A stretch of 50,263 bases of DNA from CAIXDB01 sp038327915. Lineage in GTDB: Bacteria; Patescibacteriota; Minisyncoccia; Phycocordibacterales; DATDWN01. Shown here in pieces: positions 25,656-35,600 of the stretch. Every line of letters starts with the position of its first letter. Positions within the stretch are counted from its first letter, which is position 1. The stretch spans positions 1-50,263 of the forward strand of contig JBBQLO010000003.1 in the NCBI GenBank assembly GCA_038327915.1. Reading direction: 5' to 3'. The position numbers and the translations under genes are program-made. The notes beneath the pieces are model-generated. The model saw only the letters and a program-made list of their open reading frames with translations. It was not told the DNA's origin and made no database searches.

Positions 25656-26735
25656 CTACTCGGTCTTTATACCATGCTCTATTTTTTGAATTTTATCTCG
25701 TTCGAGATCTTCAAAAAACTCAATAACAACAGAAGCAATCGGCACAGACAGTATCAACCCGAGGAATCCTGCTAATTCAAATCCTGCAACAAGAGCAATA
25801 ATAGATACAATCGGAGGAACACCAACAACTTTTTTTACCACAAGCGGATAAATCAACTGGTTTTCAAATTGGTGAATAATGAGGTAAAAACCTGCGACAA
25901 GAAGAGCAGAAGAAAGCCCTCCAGAGACAAGAGAAATAGCAACAGCTGGAATTGCAGCAAGTATCGGTCCAAAAAGAGGAATTATTTCAAACGCTGCGGC
26001 AAGTGCGGCCAAAAGTAGTGCGTTGTGAATACCAAGAAGCAGTAGCCCCAAATACACGAGCATGCCAATAATACCCGCGAGAATAAGTTGTCCTTGCATC
26101 CACAAGCCTATTTTGTGTTGCGAGCGCTTCCACAAATCTAAAACATATTTTTCATGTTTGAGTGGAGCGATAATTCTTAAAAACGTCTCTACGCCATCCT
26201 CCTGCACACTCAAATAAAAAGAAAGAAACACCATGAGAAGGAAACTCAGAATTCCCCCGAACACAGTCGTGATTGTGTTAAATGTACCTGAAGACAATCT
26301 TACAATTACGGAGTTTATTTGGTTTATCACCTGCTCGATATTCGCACTGTTTGTAAAAGCCGAAACAAAAGGTTGAGATGATAAAAATGAATTGTGGGAG
26401 ATTGAATTAGATAAATTTTGAGCACTAAAGTACGTTGGCAAATTTTTTACAAGATCGATTGATTCAGACAAAAGTGGCAAAAGAAGAAAATAAATAATAG
26501 AAACAAATACAGTGGCGAGAAATAAATAGACAAGAATAACAGCAAGTAATCTGGGAAATTTATGTCTGGTTAGAAATTTTGCCACTGGCTCAATAGCGGA
26601 CGCAATAACGATAGACATAAGAACTACGATAAGTAAATCTTTTAAGAAAAACATCAGTGCAAAAAAAAGGACTATGAGAATCGCTCTGAATATAGTTCCG
26701 CTACCGATGTTTACTGTATATTCGTGATGTTCCAT
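25656..26735 (-). CDS. AI-2E family membrane transporter (PerM type)
   Basis: The 359-residue protein has about eight membrane helices and a central soluble segment, matching the AI-2 exporter/PerM family. Recognisable pieces include FLLMVFLSFYLSVQEDG, PLFGPILAAIPAVAISLVSG and VVGVPPIVSIIALVAGFELA. The substrate is not known for most members. It lies 18 nt upstream of metG. A weak TACCAT lies 6 nt before the ATG. Confidence 0.88.
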   Translation of the reverse strand: MEHHEYTVNIGSGTIFRAILIVLFFALMFFLKDLLIVVLMSIVIASAIEPVAKFLTRHKFPRLLAVILVYLFLATVFVSIIYFLLLPLLSESIDLVKNLPTYFSAQNLSNSISHNSFLSSQPFVSAFTNSANIEQVINQINSVIVRLSSGTFNTITTVFGGILSFLLMVFLSFYLSVQEDGVETFLRIIAPLKHEKYVLDLWKRSQHKIGLWMQGQLILAGIIGMLVYLGLLLLGIHNALLLAALAAAFEIIPLFGPILAAIPAVAISLVSGGLSSALLVAGFYLIIHQFENQLIYPLVVKKVVGVPPIVSIIALVAGFELAGFLGLILSVPIASVVIEFFEDLERDKIQKIEHGIKTE

Positions 26736-26772
26736 AGCACCATGGTATCACCGAGAGGGGGTTTTGTAAAAA

Positions 26773-28044
26773 CTAGAAATGAAACATGTTTTTCAGCTCT
26801 TCCTCATCTTTTATATTACCCACCACTGCCATACATAGTCGTGCGTCGAGAACAATGTCCTGTGCAACAGCATACACATCCTCGACTGTTACTTTTTTTA
26901 TTTCGAGTGCCAATTCATCTGGAGTCAAAACATGGTCTGGAGTGAGAATATGTTCAACTGCATAATATTCAGCCAGTGAATCCGAGGATTCGAGGCCTAA
27001 ATACATGTTACCAATAAGGTATTGTTTTGTTTTTTCTAATTCTGACTCTTCCACTTTTTCATCGCGTAATTTTTTTAATTCATCCAGAATTGCAGCAACC
27101 ACTTCCGAAACTCGACTTGTATCTACACCAGTAGAAACGGCCATATAGCCGTGGTCTGTGTACTCGTCTTCTCCTGCACGAACATAGTAACCTACCCCCA
27201 TTTCTTCTCGTAATTTTTGAAACAAGCGAGACGACATACCACCGCCAAGAATAGAACTAAAAACTTGTAAAGGAATATTGCGAGGGTCGACTGCTTTATA
27301 ACTGCGCAATCCCAAGACAATGTGAGTTTGGTCCGTTTTTTTATGTTTTATTTTTATAATCGGAACATTTTGAATTTCAACTACAGGAATTTTGTCTGTG
27401 TGAGGAGTAACAGGTATATGCTCAAAGGACTTCTCCACTTCTGCTTGTATAAGTGACTCGTCAAATGTACCAGCAATGATAACCGTAGTGGCTGACGCAA
27501 CATAGTGGGCAGCACGGTACTCAAGCAAATTTTGTCGAGTAATACTTAAAACATTTTCTTTTGTCCCTGCGACATTCCAACCAGCGGGCTGATCTCCATA
27601 GAGAGCCTCCATAAAAACATCGTGAACTATTTTGTGTGGCATGTCTTCGTACATGTTGATTTCTTCGACAATAACTCCCTTCTCCTTTTCTATTTCATTT
27701 TCATCAAATACTGGATTTTGGTACAGGTCAGAAACAACATCGAGAATAGTCGAAAGATGCGATGGGTGGGATTTGGCATAGTAACCGGTAAATTCCTGAG
27801 ATGTGAAAGCGTTGGACTGCGAGCCAATGGAGTCAAGCTCAAGAGCAATATCAATTACTCGCGGTCGTTTAGTTGTACCCTTAAAACACATATGTTCAAG
27901 AAAATGAGACACGCCATTTTGTGCTTTTGTCTCATATTTTGAGCCAGCAGAGACAATAACAAGAACGGTCACGGAAGGGCTGTCAGAGAAAGGAACTGTA
28001 AGTAGTGTAAGGCCGGTAGAAAGAATGGTTCGCTTGAAATTCAT
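26773..28044 (-). CDS. M16 family zinc peptidase (processing-protease type)
   Basis: The 423-residue protein has the inverted zinc motif HFLEH (H47, E50, H51) and the downstream Glu region GVIVEEINMYEDMPHKIVHD. The C-terminal homologous domain contains LGGGMSSRLFQKLREEMGVG, the substrate-binding signature. It belongs to the small bacterial M16B proteins related to mitochondrial processing peptidase and YmxG. It probably degrades or processes peptides in the cytoplasm. No signal peptide is evident. Confidence 0.93.
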   Translation of the reverse strand: MNFKRTILSTGLTLLTVPFSDSPSVTVLVIVSAGSKYETKAQNGVSHFLEHMCFKGTTKRPRVIDIALELDSIGSQSNAFTSQEFTGYYAKSHPSHLSTILDVVSDLYQNPVFDENEIEKEKGVIVEEINMYEDMPHKIVHDVFMEALYGDQPAGWNVAGTKENVLSITRQNLLEYRAAHYVASATTVIIAGTFDESLIQAEVEKSFEHIPVTPHTDKIPVVEIQNVPIIKIKHKKTDQTHIVLGLRSYKAVDPRNIPLQVFSSILGGGMSSRLFQKLREEMGVGYYVRAGEDEYTDHGYMAVSTGVDTSRVSEVVAAILDELKKLRDEKVEESELEKTKQYLIGNMYLGLESSDSLAEYYAVEHILTPDHVLTPDELALEIKKVTVEDVYAVAQDIVLDARLCMAVVGNIKDEEELKNMFHF

Positions 28045-28225
28045 AGGTTTGTGTGGTTAAAATGTGACGACTTGAAAGCTTGGGGAATATAGCACAAATA
28101 AGACAAAAGAAAAAGGGCTCTTAAAATGTCATATCATTAAGGGCTTATTGTGATTTTGTATAAATAGAAACCACCCGAAGTGCGGATGACTCTTGAGGTG
28201 GTGAGTGGTTGACGAAAGCAAACTA

Positions 28226-28387
28226 TCAACCAGTCATTCTGTGACAAATCGCCGCAAGTCCGAGAAGACCGGAACCAAACATAAACATACTCTTTGGCTC
28301 CGGCGTCGGTGATGATGAGGACAACCAAAACCTACCTGATAAGTGGCATTTCCGCCTTCAGACTGGAATCTTGTCTCGCCCATGATT
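28226..28387 (-). pseudogene. PEP-CTERM-type protein relic, frameshifted
   Basis: The frame ending at 28226 reads SSSSPTPEPKSMFMFGSGLL followed by GLAAICHRMTG and a stop. That is Pro-Glu-Pro, a hydrophobic helix, and a short basic end, the layout of PEP-CTERM sorting signals. Upstream in another frame, from an ATG at 28384, a segment ends NATYQVGFG; one frameshift near 28330 would join them. No start serves the C-terminal frame as it stands. Confidence 0.45.
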
Positions 28388-28451
28388 TTTTCTCCCACAA
28401 TCCTAATTAAATCTTTTCTCTCTCTTTTATTGATAAATGTTTGTGTTTCAT
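28349..28451 (-). mobile_element. Possible IS30-type transposase N-terminal relic
   Basis: The ATG at 28451 reads MKHKHLSIKEREKI, then TAA, then LGLWEKKS. IS30 transposases of related bacteria begin with a similar LTxxEREKI pattern, and TAA could come from CAA by one change. The matching part is short (about 23 codons), and no catalytic DDE region remains. Confidence 0.35.
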
Positions 28452-28476
28452 ATCACTTGATATTTTATCAAGTGAT
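28452..28476. repeat. Perfect 11-bp palindrome next to the relic start codon
   Basis: ATCACTTGATA TTT TATCAAGTGAT. It abuts the ATG at 28451. Its design (long arms, TTT loop, arms ending ATA/TAT) is like the palindrome at 16386, but the sequence differs. Confidence 0.8.
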
Positions 28477-28543
28477 GCACTTACTTGTTGAAATGGTGTC
28501 TATAATCCCAGCATCTCAGAAAAGATGTCTCTAAATATACCTC

Positions 28544-29956
28544 TTAAGAGAGTTTTAATCGTATAAATACAGACACTTCTTCCACACTCATTCGAGTCTG
28601 CTCACCGGTGTCGCGATCGCGAAGAGTCACACTACCGCCGTTTTCAGGATTTTTTTCCAAAGTGTCAAAATCAATGGTCACACACCACGGTGTACCTATT
28701 TCATCTTGTCTGCGGTATCGCTTGCCAATGTTGCCGTTGTCGTCAAACTCACACATGAATTCCTTGCGAAGCACTCCAAACACCTCGCGAGCTTTTGCCA
28801 CCAATTCTGGTTTGTTTTTAAGGAGAGGAAAAATCGCACATTTGATGGGAGCAAGTGCTGGAGGAAACTTCATAACTATTCGTTTATCATCACCCATTTC
28901 ATCTTCATGGTAAAACTCTGTCATAACGGCGAGAAAAGTTCGGTCAAGCCCGACGGATGTTTCAACTATATGCGGAATAAATTTTGTGTTAGTTGTCTCA
29001 TCAAGGTATGCCAAATCTACTCCAGAAAACTTCTGATGCTGAGAAAGATCATAATTTCCTCTCGCATGAATTCCTTCCATTTCTTTAAATCCGAAAGGAA
29101 AATTATACTCGATATCCCATGCAGCCCTTGCGTAGAAAACAAGATTTTCATGCTCATGCCATTTTAAATTTTCTTCTTTAAAACCAAGGTCGAGATAATA
29201 CTGCCATCTTTTTTTTCTCCACTCTTCATAAACAGACATCTCTTCTTCAGGACGAACAAACATTTGCATTTCCATCTGTTCAAATTCTCGCTTACGAAAA
29301 ATATACTGGCGAGGAGCGATTTCATTTCTAAACGTCTTACCTATTTGTGCAATGCCAAAGGGAATTTTTACACGAGTTGTATCGAGAACATTTTTAAAAT
29401 TGATATAAATACCCTGACATGTTTCTCCCCGAAGATATGTAGGCTCTTTTGTCCAATCGTCAGAAAAATTACCCAGATTGGATTTTACGAGCAGATTAAA
29501 TATTTTTACTTCTGTAAAATCTTTTTTACCGCACACCGGACACACTATTTCTTTTCGATGTTCGTTGAAAACAGTATTTATTTCTTCAATGCTCATTTTT
29601 TCATCGGCAAAGACTTCAACTGCTTCGAGTAGGTGGTCCGCACGGGATCGTGTATGGCACAAGCGACATTCTACAAGTGGGTCAGAAAATCCGCCAACGT
29701 GACCAGACGCCGTCCACACAGTTGGGTGCATAAAAATTCCAGAATCTAGACCAACAATGTTGTCCTCTTCCTGCACCATAGCTTTCCGCCATGCCGCTCG
29801 AATATTTGTGGCAAGTTCGGTACCATAGGGACCAAAATCGTACACACCCGGAAAACCTCCGTAAATTTCAGACGAAGGATATACAAAACCTCGTCGTTTG
29901 CAGAGTGATACTATTTTTTCCATGAGATTATTTTCTTTTTTTTGTTTTTCTGCCAT
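28544..29956 (-). CDS. glyS: Glycyl-tRNA synthetase, single-chain (eukaryote/archaeal type)
   Basis: The 470-residue class II enzyme works as an alpha2 dimer and not as the alpha2beta2 type of E. coli. Motif 1 region is FGPYGTELATNIRAAWRK, motif 2 RKREFEQMEMQMFV, motif 3 within VETSVGLDRTFLAVMTEFYH. A zinc-binding pair CRLC and CPVC occurs in the insertion. A C-terminal anticodon domain follows from about 370. An upstream TATATT lies too far from the ATG for a leaderless start. It is alone between the relic region and the gene at 29992. Confidence 0.95.
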   Translation of the reverse strand: MAEKQKKENNLMEKIVSLCKRRGFVYPSSEIYGGFPGVYDFGPYGTELATNIRAAWRKAMVQEEDNIVGLDSGIFMHPTVWTASGHVGGFSDPLVECRLCHTRSRADHLLEAVEVFADEKMSIEEINTVFNEHRKEIVCPVCGKKDFTEVKIFNLLVKSNLGNFSDDWTKEPTYLRGETCQGIYINFKNVLDTTRVKIPFGIAQIGKTFRNEIAPRQYIFRKREFEQMEMQMFVRPEEEMSVYEEWRKKRWQYYLDLGFKEENLKWHEHENLVFYARAAWDIEYNFPFGFKEMEGIHARGNYDLSQHQKFSGVDLAYLDETTNTKFIPHIVETSVGLDRTFLAVMTEFYHEDEMGDDKRIVMKFPPALAPIKCAIFPLLKNKPELVAKAREVFGVLRKEFMCEFDDNGNIGKRYRRQDEIGTPWCVTIDFDTLEKNPENGGSVTLRDRDTGEQTRMSVEEVSVFIRLKLS

Positions 29957-29991
29957 TTTTTCTTTTGTGTAATATATTCTTTACCCTACAC

Positions 29992-31905
29992 TTATTTTAG
30001 AATTATGTCATCACCTGACTTGAAAGATGGATCCGAGTATCGAGTCGTAACCGTCTGAGCACTTGCAGACAGAGTAGCATTTGTATATGAATCATGGGCA
30101 CTTGCCGTTGCGACAGAAGTGAGAGCGGCCGATTGCCCCACTGAAGTAATAGAAGGGGTCAATCCAACCTCAAATGTTATTGTCTTTGGTAAAAGACTGA
30201 AGCCTGTACCGGAAGAGAGACTCCCCACATTCCAAACGACGACTCGAGTATCAGGATTATATACCACAGATTCACTCGATGGAATGACCTTTCCAATCCA
30301 AGAAACTCCAACGGGCAACGTAGCAGAGACAATTCCTCCCGTAAGATCGTTCGATGTATTAGATAATGTCCAAGTGATGCCGTACGTAGACTGTTTGTCT
30401 GCACGAGGTGGAATAGGACCAGTCGTGGTAAAGGCACTTGTGGCATGACTAGACTGTGCCACAAGTGCTAAAATTGATGACAGTTTGATAGTAATATTGC
30501 CAGAAGATGAAATACTGGATGCATTATCTGTAACTCTGTTTCCTCTCATAACAACTGAAATATCAATGTGAGGATTTTTAATACTACGAACTATAACAGG
30601 ATCAGCGATGGAAGATACATACAACGATGTCTGTCCAGTATCACCAAAAGAAAGTACTGAAAGAATCGGAAGACTATTTTTGTCCCACGTCACGGTATTA
30701 TCAAGCGAGCGGTAGAATCCATTGGATGCAGACACTGAACTGCGATTGACCACATTACCAGAAATAGTAGCGACAACAACCCCATTCAATATTTTTTCGG
30801 GTAATGTGTTTTGCCAAGTAATGGTAACTGGCACTGACTGCCCTATATTTGAAAGAAGAGAGGGATTTGAAGAAGTGAGAGAAAGATTAAAGAATGATTT
30901 ATTGATAGCAATTGTGGCGTCTGACTGACCGAGAAGGGCATCGAAATCTTTGTTGGGATCATTGCTTTTTGTGCCTACAGAAACACGAAAAGACCGCTGT
31001 TCATTGTCCTGCCCGACAAGTGCACCAGTGATCGACAGAGTTTTCTTGTCTCCATTTTTAAGATCGCCTACGTCCCACAAAGCATTACCCACTGTAGGTT
31101 TTTGACTTGCGCTTGCAAAAGTAAACCCGTATGGGTATTCAATTTTGACAAGCGTATGCGGAACAACCGCATTAGAATTTGACGTGAGATCAACAGTCAG
31201 TGTCATTTGTTCTCCAGAATCGACTTGCTTTGGATATGTCACATTGAGAAGCAGTGGCGCAGATCCGAGAGAAATATCATATGACTTGTCTTTTGAAAAT
31301 GTGGCCGTCGATCCTTTTACACCATACTCTAGAGTAACATGAACCGTCTTGAGCGAATTCGTCTGTCCAAAAAAAACGGCTCGGAGTGAGTAGTTACCAG
31401 TTTTACCGGCGGGAATAGTACCAAGACTAATTTTGTCATGACCAAGAGTGGTGACTCCTGCTGTAGCTCGCGTTCCTTCGGGATAGTCAATGTAAAGAGT
31501 CGCATTTTGAAGTTCGGTTCTATTGCCATTGAGCACGGTCAAGTCTGCATCGAGTTCGTCGCCAGAAGCAACGGAACTTGGTCCAGTTATTTTTATATCC
31601 ACATTACTGGAAGAAATCATATTAAAACCTCCAAAGAAAATAAAAATAGCAACACCAAGTGAGACACAGAAAAAGATAAGTGATATACCAAAAAAATGCT
31701 CAAAAAAAGAATTTCTTTTGGCAGGAACAATGTCCTCATATGGCACATCGAGAGAAGGCTTTTCTCCCCAGTCTCGAGGAGTGAGATCTTCTTCAGGAAT
31801 TACGGGGGAAGAAACAGGGGTTCTTTTTTCTTGAGGCACACGCGAATCGTCTCTCGAGTACAGAGATCTTTTCAGACGCTCAATACGACTTTTTTCGAAT
31901 TCCAT
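29992..31905 (-). CDS. Membrane-anchored protein with DUF11-like beta repeats
   Basis: From the ATG at 31905 the protein is 637 residues; an ATG at 31941 is less likely because TACACT lies 6 nt before the chosen start. A cytoplasmic N-terminus of about 65 residues, basic then acidic/Pro-rich, leads to one membrane helix (FGISLIFFCVSLGVAIFIFF, about 72-95). The large extracellular part has four or more beta-sandwich units with DUF11-like phrases (VASGDELDADLTVLNGNRTE, VDSGEQMTLTVDLTSNSN, LSSGTGFSLLPKTITFEVGL). It is probably a cell-surface scaffold. Function unknown. Confidence 0.75.
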   Translation of the reverse strand: MEFEKSRIERLKRSLYSRDDSRVPQEKRTPVSSPVIPEEDLTPRDWGEKPSLDVPYEDIVPAKRNSFFEHFFGISLIFFCVSLGVAIFIFFGGFNMISSSNVDIKITGPSSVASGDELDADLTVLNGNRTELQNATLYIDYPEGTRATAGVTTLGHDKISLGTIPAGKTGNYSLRAVFFGQTNSLKTVHVTLEYGVKGSTATFSKDKSYDISLGSAPLLLNVTYPKQVDSGEQMTLTVDLTSNSNAVVPHTLVKIEYPYGFTFASASQKPTVGNALWDVGDLKNGDKKTLSITGALVGQDNEQRSFRVSVGTKSNDPNKDFDALLGQSDATIAINKSFFNLSLTSSNPSLLSNIGQSVPVTITWQNTLPEKILNGVVVATISGNVVNRSSVSASNGFYRSLDNTVTWDKNSLPILSVLSFGDTGQTSLYVSSIADPVIVRSIKNPHIDISVVMRGNRVTDNASSISSSGNITIKLSSILALVAQSSHATSAFTTTGPIPPRADKQSTYGITWTLSNTSNDLTGGIVSATLPVGVSWIGKVIPSSESVVYNPDTRVVVWNVGSLSSGTGFSLLPKTITFEVGLTPSITSVGQSAALTSVATASAHDSYTNATLSASAQTVTTRYSDPSFKSGDDIILK

Positions 31906-31911
31906 AGCGAA

Positions 31912-31917
31912 AGTGTA
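31912..31917 (-). promoter_or_regulatory. -10 box 6 nt before ATG (leaderless start)
   Basis: TACACT, then TTCGCT, then ATG at 31905 of the DUF11-like gene. Confidence 0.5.
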
Positions 31918-32083
31918 ACATGAAAAAAGATTAACGGACACCCTGCTCTATTTTTTTGGATCTCCACCCGAGCTTGTCACCATACAATTTTAGATAAGAA
32001 TGATTTTAAAATTTTTTGTGTCAATAGTATTTTGTATAAAATGTCACAAATGTTATATATAATGGAATTAACTTCATCTCATT

Positions 32084-32695
32084 TTACGATGCCAAATTGC
32101 TAGAGGCAAGACCAAGATTGATGATGGCAATAAGTCTCTGGCGAACGTTGTTGGCATGTCGAAGAAGATCGGTATTCCATTCGATAGAATCCGTATTTGG
32201 TCCGAGAAATATTTCTGTCTCGTTGTCTCTTACAACATATCCAAGATGATACAAAATACGCAACACAATAATGCTTTCAACCGTTGCAACTTCTTCAACT
32301 GTGACAGTAATCAAATACACCCATCCGTTTTTTACCGTATGGAATATCTCAGGATGTGGCGTTTCTCCAGGGATCATGTTTAAAATAAGGTTGACGATCC
32401 GAGCCATGGATTTATTTTTTTCTTCTGAGTCTTTTGTTTCCACATCGAAAAAAAAATTTCTCTCCGTCATCATACCTGTGGTCTTCCACCCATTTTTACC
32501 ATGTAAGACTGATATTTTTCCTAGAGAATACTGCACGAGACCAGAACGTAATTTTGATAAACTTGTCCGCACCGACTGAGCTGAGACAAAAATGAGACCA
32601 AGATCTTCCGAAAGGACGTGTACCAAAAAATTAGCCTCGCCATATGGTGTGCATTTAAGAATAATCCCTTCAGTAGTGTAGATGTGGTATGACAT
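32084..32695 (-). CDS. recO: DNA repair protein RecO, zinc finger absent
   Basis: The 203-residue protein mediates RecA loading in RecFOR repair. The N-terminal OB domain is clear (YTTEGIILKCTPYGEANFLV, LRSGLVQYSL). A helical C-terminal domain follows. Family members usually are about 240 residues with a four-Cys zinc motif; this one has none. Its ATG overlaps the ileS stop (TAATG), so it is coupled to ileS. The assignment rests on the OB domain. Confidence 0.8.
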   Translation of the reverse strand: MSYHIYTTEGIILKCTPYGEANFLVHVLSEDLGLIFVSAQSVRTSLSKLRSGLVQYSLGKISVLHGKNGWKTTGMMTERNFFFDVETKDSEEKNKSMARIVNLILNMIPGETPHPEIFHTVKNGWVYLITVTVEEVATVESIIVLRILYHLGYVVRDNETEIFLGPNTDSIEWNTDLLRHANNVRQRLIAIINLGLASSNLAS

Positions 32696-35600
32696 TACCG
32701 CACGACTGATACAGAAAACGTACTACCGTCTACGACAATATGATGAACCTGTTTCTCCAAAGAATACACAATCTCACCGACCAATGTTACGCCGAGAATT
32801 GCACTACTACTTTTCTCAAATATTTTTTTAATTCTTTCGTCAATGCACACAATAATTTTTATTTTCACTGTCGGATCAAGGTTTTCTTTCTTTCGAACAT
32901 CCTGAATACCCCGAATGATTTCGCGGACCACACCTTCCTCCAGCAACTCATCGGTCAATACGGTATCAAACGACATCTCACTGCCTTCACTGACAATAAC
33001 TTTTTTTACATTGATTTCATCGGCGATAATATCCAAAAGTTCTGGTGAAAAATTAATTTCAATTGTGAGAGATGCCAATGGTTGACGAACCTTCATTCCT
33101 GCTTTCTGACGAAGTTCCAAGGCTCTAGAAACAACCTCTCGAACACGCTTCATTGATTCGATACCCTCGAGATCTATACTCATCAATCTATTTTCATCAC
33201 CCCCCTCTTCATCCATAGTATATTTAGGCCATTTTGTAAGATGCACACTCTCCTCTGCATGAGCCCCCTCTACATGGCGCAACTTTTGATATATTTCTTC
33301 GGCCAAAAAAGGCATGAACGGTGCAATTATTTTTGAGAGTTCGAGAAGTACTATAGCTAAATGTGCGGAGGCAATTGTCTGCTCATTTTTATTTTCTGAT
33401 TTAAGTCGATCACGACTACGCCGTACATACCACGTAGAAAGATCATCGACAAAATCTATAATTGGTCGTGAGGCGCGGTCGAGTTCGTAGGCGTCGAGGG
33501 ATACGGTTACAACATCACGTAGTTCGACAAGGCGAGAAAGTATCCAAGAATCAAGAACATGTCTTTTACCTTCGTAACGGTTATCACTAGGTTCACTCGC
33601 GTATGTCTCGTAAAAAGAAAGTACATTTCCAAGCTTCTGCACAATTTTTTTGTGGATTTCATCAACACCTTTCTCAGAAAAATTAAAATCTTCTGCTTTT
33701 ACCAGTGGTGAGGCGATAAGATAATATCGAAGAGCATCTGCTCCAAATTTGTTAATAGTTTCCATTACATCGGGATAATTTTTGAGACTCTTTGACATCT
33801 TGCGACCATCTTCAGCCAAGACTAAACCATTGACCAGCACTCTTTCGTATGGAGCGCGATCAAAGAGTGCAACAGACAAAACAAGTAATGTATAAAACCA
33901 TCCGCGAGTCTGATCCAATCCTTCCGCAATAAAATCTGCCGGAAAAAGCGCACTGCCAGACTTTTCAAATTCTTCTTTGTGTTCAAATGGATAATGTTGT
34001 TGTGCAAACGGCATTGATCCTGAGTCGTACCATGTGTCAAAAACTTCAGGTACGCGCGAGAGGAGTTGTCCTAATTCATTAAACAACTGTACGTCATCGA
34101 TATATGGTCGATGAAGATCAATTTCAAAATACTGATTGTGTGGCAATGGCACAAAAGTGATTTCCCGCATTTCTGCATATCCGTAGTTTTCAAATCTATG
34201 ACGCAATACTGCTTCGTTTTCAACAGATATTCCTTCAGATAAAAGACTGAGTGCTCGAAGAACTGCACCATGAGAAACAATGAGAATATTTTTATGCTGA
34301 TATTTCTTTTCAAGATCGTACATAAAATCCCCTGCACGCTTCACAAGCGCGCGATATGATTCCCCGTTAACTGACTCAAATTCGTACGGATTACCACTAT
34401 CATGACGAAGACTAAAATAGTCACTCATTGGCTTACCGTCAAACACACCAACATTCCATTCACTTAATCTTTCATCACACACTATTCTTTCTCGTTCAAT
34501 CCCAAGCCCCTCTGCTATGATTTCTGCAGTTTCTCTCGTGCGTAAAAATGGAGAAACGAAAATGTAATCAAATTCCTTTTTCTCAAATTTCTCTCTTATT
34601 TCTTCAGTGGTTTTTTTTACTTGATCTTTTCCATGGGCTGTCAAATGGTGCACATCTCTATTACCTGAGCTCCAAATACCTAAAATATTATGTTCAGCTT
34701 CACCGTGACGAAGTCCAACGTACTTATTACCTGATTTTTTCGTCTTAGCTTTAAGATCTGCAACACTACCTATGATTTCCATTTTTCCGTCAATACTCAT
34801 CCATACTGGCAAGGGCGCTCCCCAATATCTCGAGCGAGAAATATTCCAATCTCGAGCACCTTCAAGCCATTTACCAAATCTTCCTTCCCCTATTTCTTTT
34901 GGAGTCCATGAAATGGTGTTATTTATTTCTATCATTCTCTCTTTAATATCCGTCACTTTGACAAACCATGAAGTGGTTGCGTAGTTAAGAAGTGGTGTAC
35001 CGCATCGCCAGCAATGTGGGTACGCATGAACAATTTTTTCTTTCGCAAAAAGTGTTCCTCGTTTCGCTAAATATTTGATAACTTCAATATCTGCCTGCTG
35101 GGGATCTTCAATCGGTTTTACTTTCGTCCCCGAAAAATCCACTACTTCCTTTTTAAAGGTACCGTCTCTCTCCACATGTTGAATAAAAGGCAAATTCTCA
35201 CTTTTTCCTAAATTCATATCATCCTCACCGAAAGCTGAAGCAATATGAACTACACCGGTGCCACTATCCATTGTCACAAAATCCCCATGATATATTTTCC
35301 ATCCATTTTCTTTATTATCCAAATTTAGATCAGTTGCATAGTAATCAAAGACCGGAACGTATGTTTTTTCTAATAATTTTTCTCCCGAAAACTCTTCAAC
35401 AATTTTGGGATTTTTAAAAAATTTTTTATTTTTTTCAAATGTTTCTTTTGCGATAATATAATATTCCGTTTTTGATTCTCCCACCAATTCACCTTCCTCA
35501 ATTTTTATATATTGAAAATCTTTATTTACCGCCACTGCAACATTTCCAGGTAAAGTCCATGGTGTCGTCGTCCACGCTACAATGTATGTTGGTTTGTTTT

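Larger units (their letters stand above)
28045..28543. other. Gene-poor stretch with degraded coding relics
   Basis: About 500 nt between the M16 gene and glyS. On the minus strand it holds a PEP-CTERM-like relic, an IS30-transposase-like N-terminal relic, an 11-bp palindrome, and a terminator-like ACCACC/GGTGGT hairpin (about 28171-28201). A 63-codon frame (28137-28328) overlaps these in another phase and is probably spurious. Confidence 0.6.

Noticed and set aside
28137..28328. 63-codon minus-strand frame
   Set aside because: The overlapping PEP-CTERM-like frame explains the sequence better; the product of this frame has no recognisable feature.
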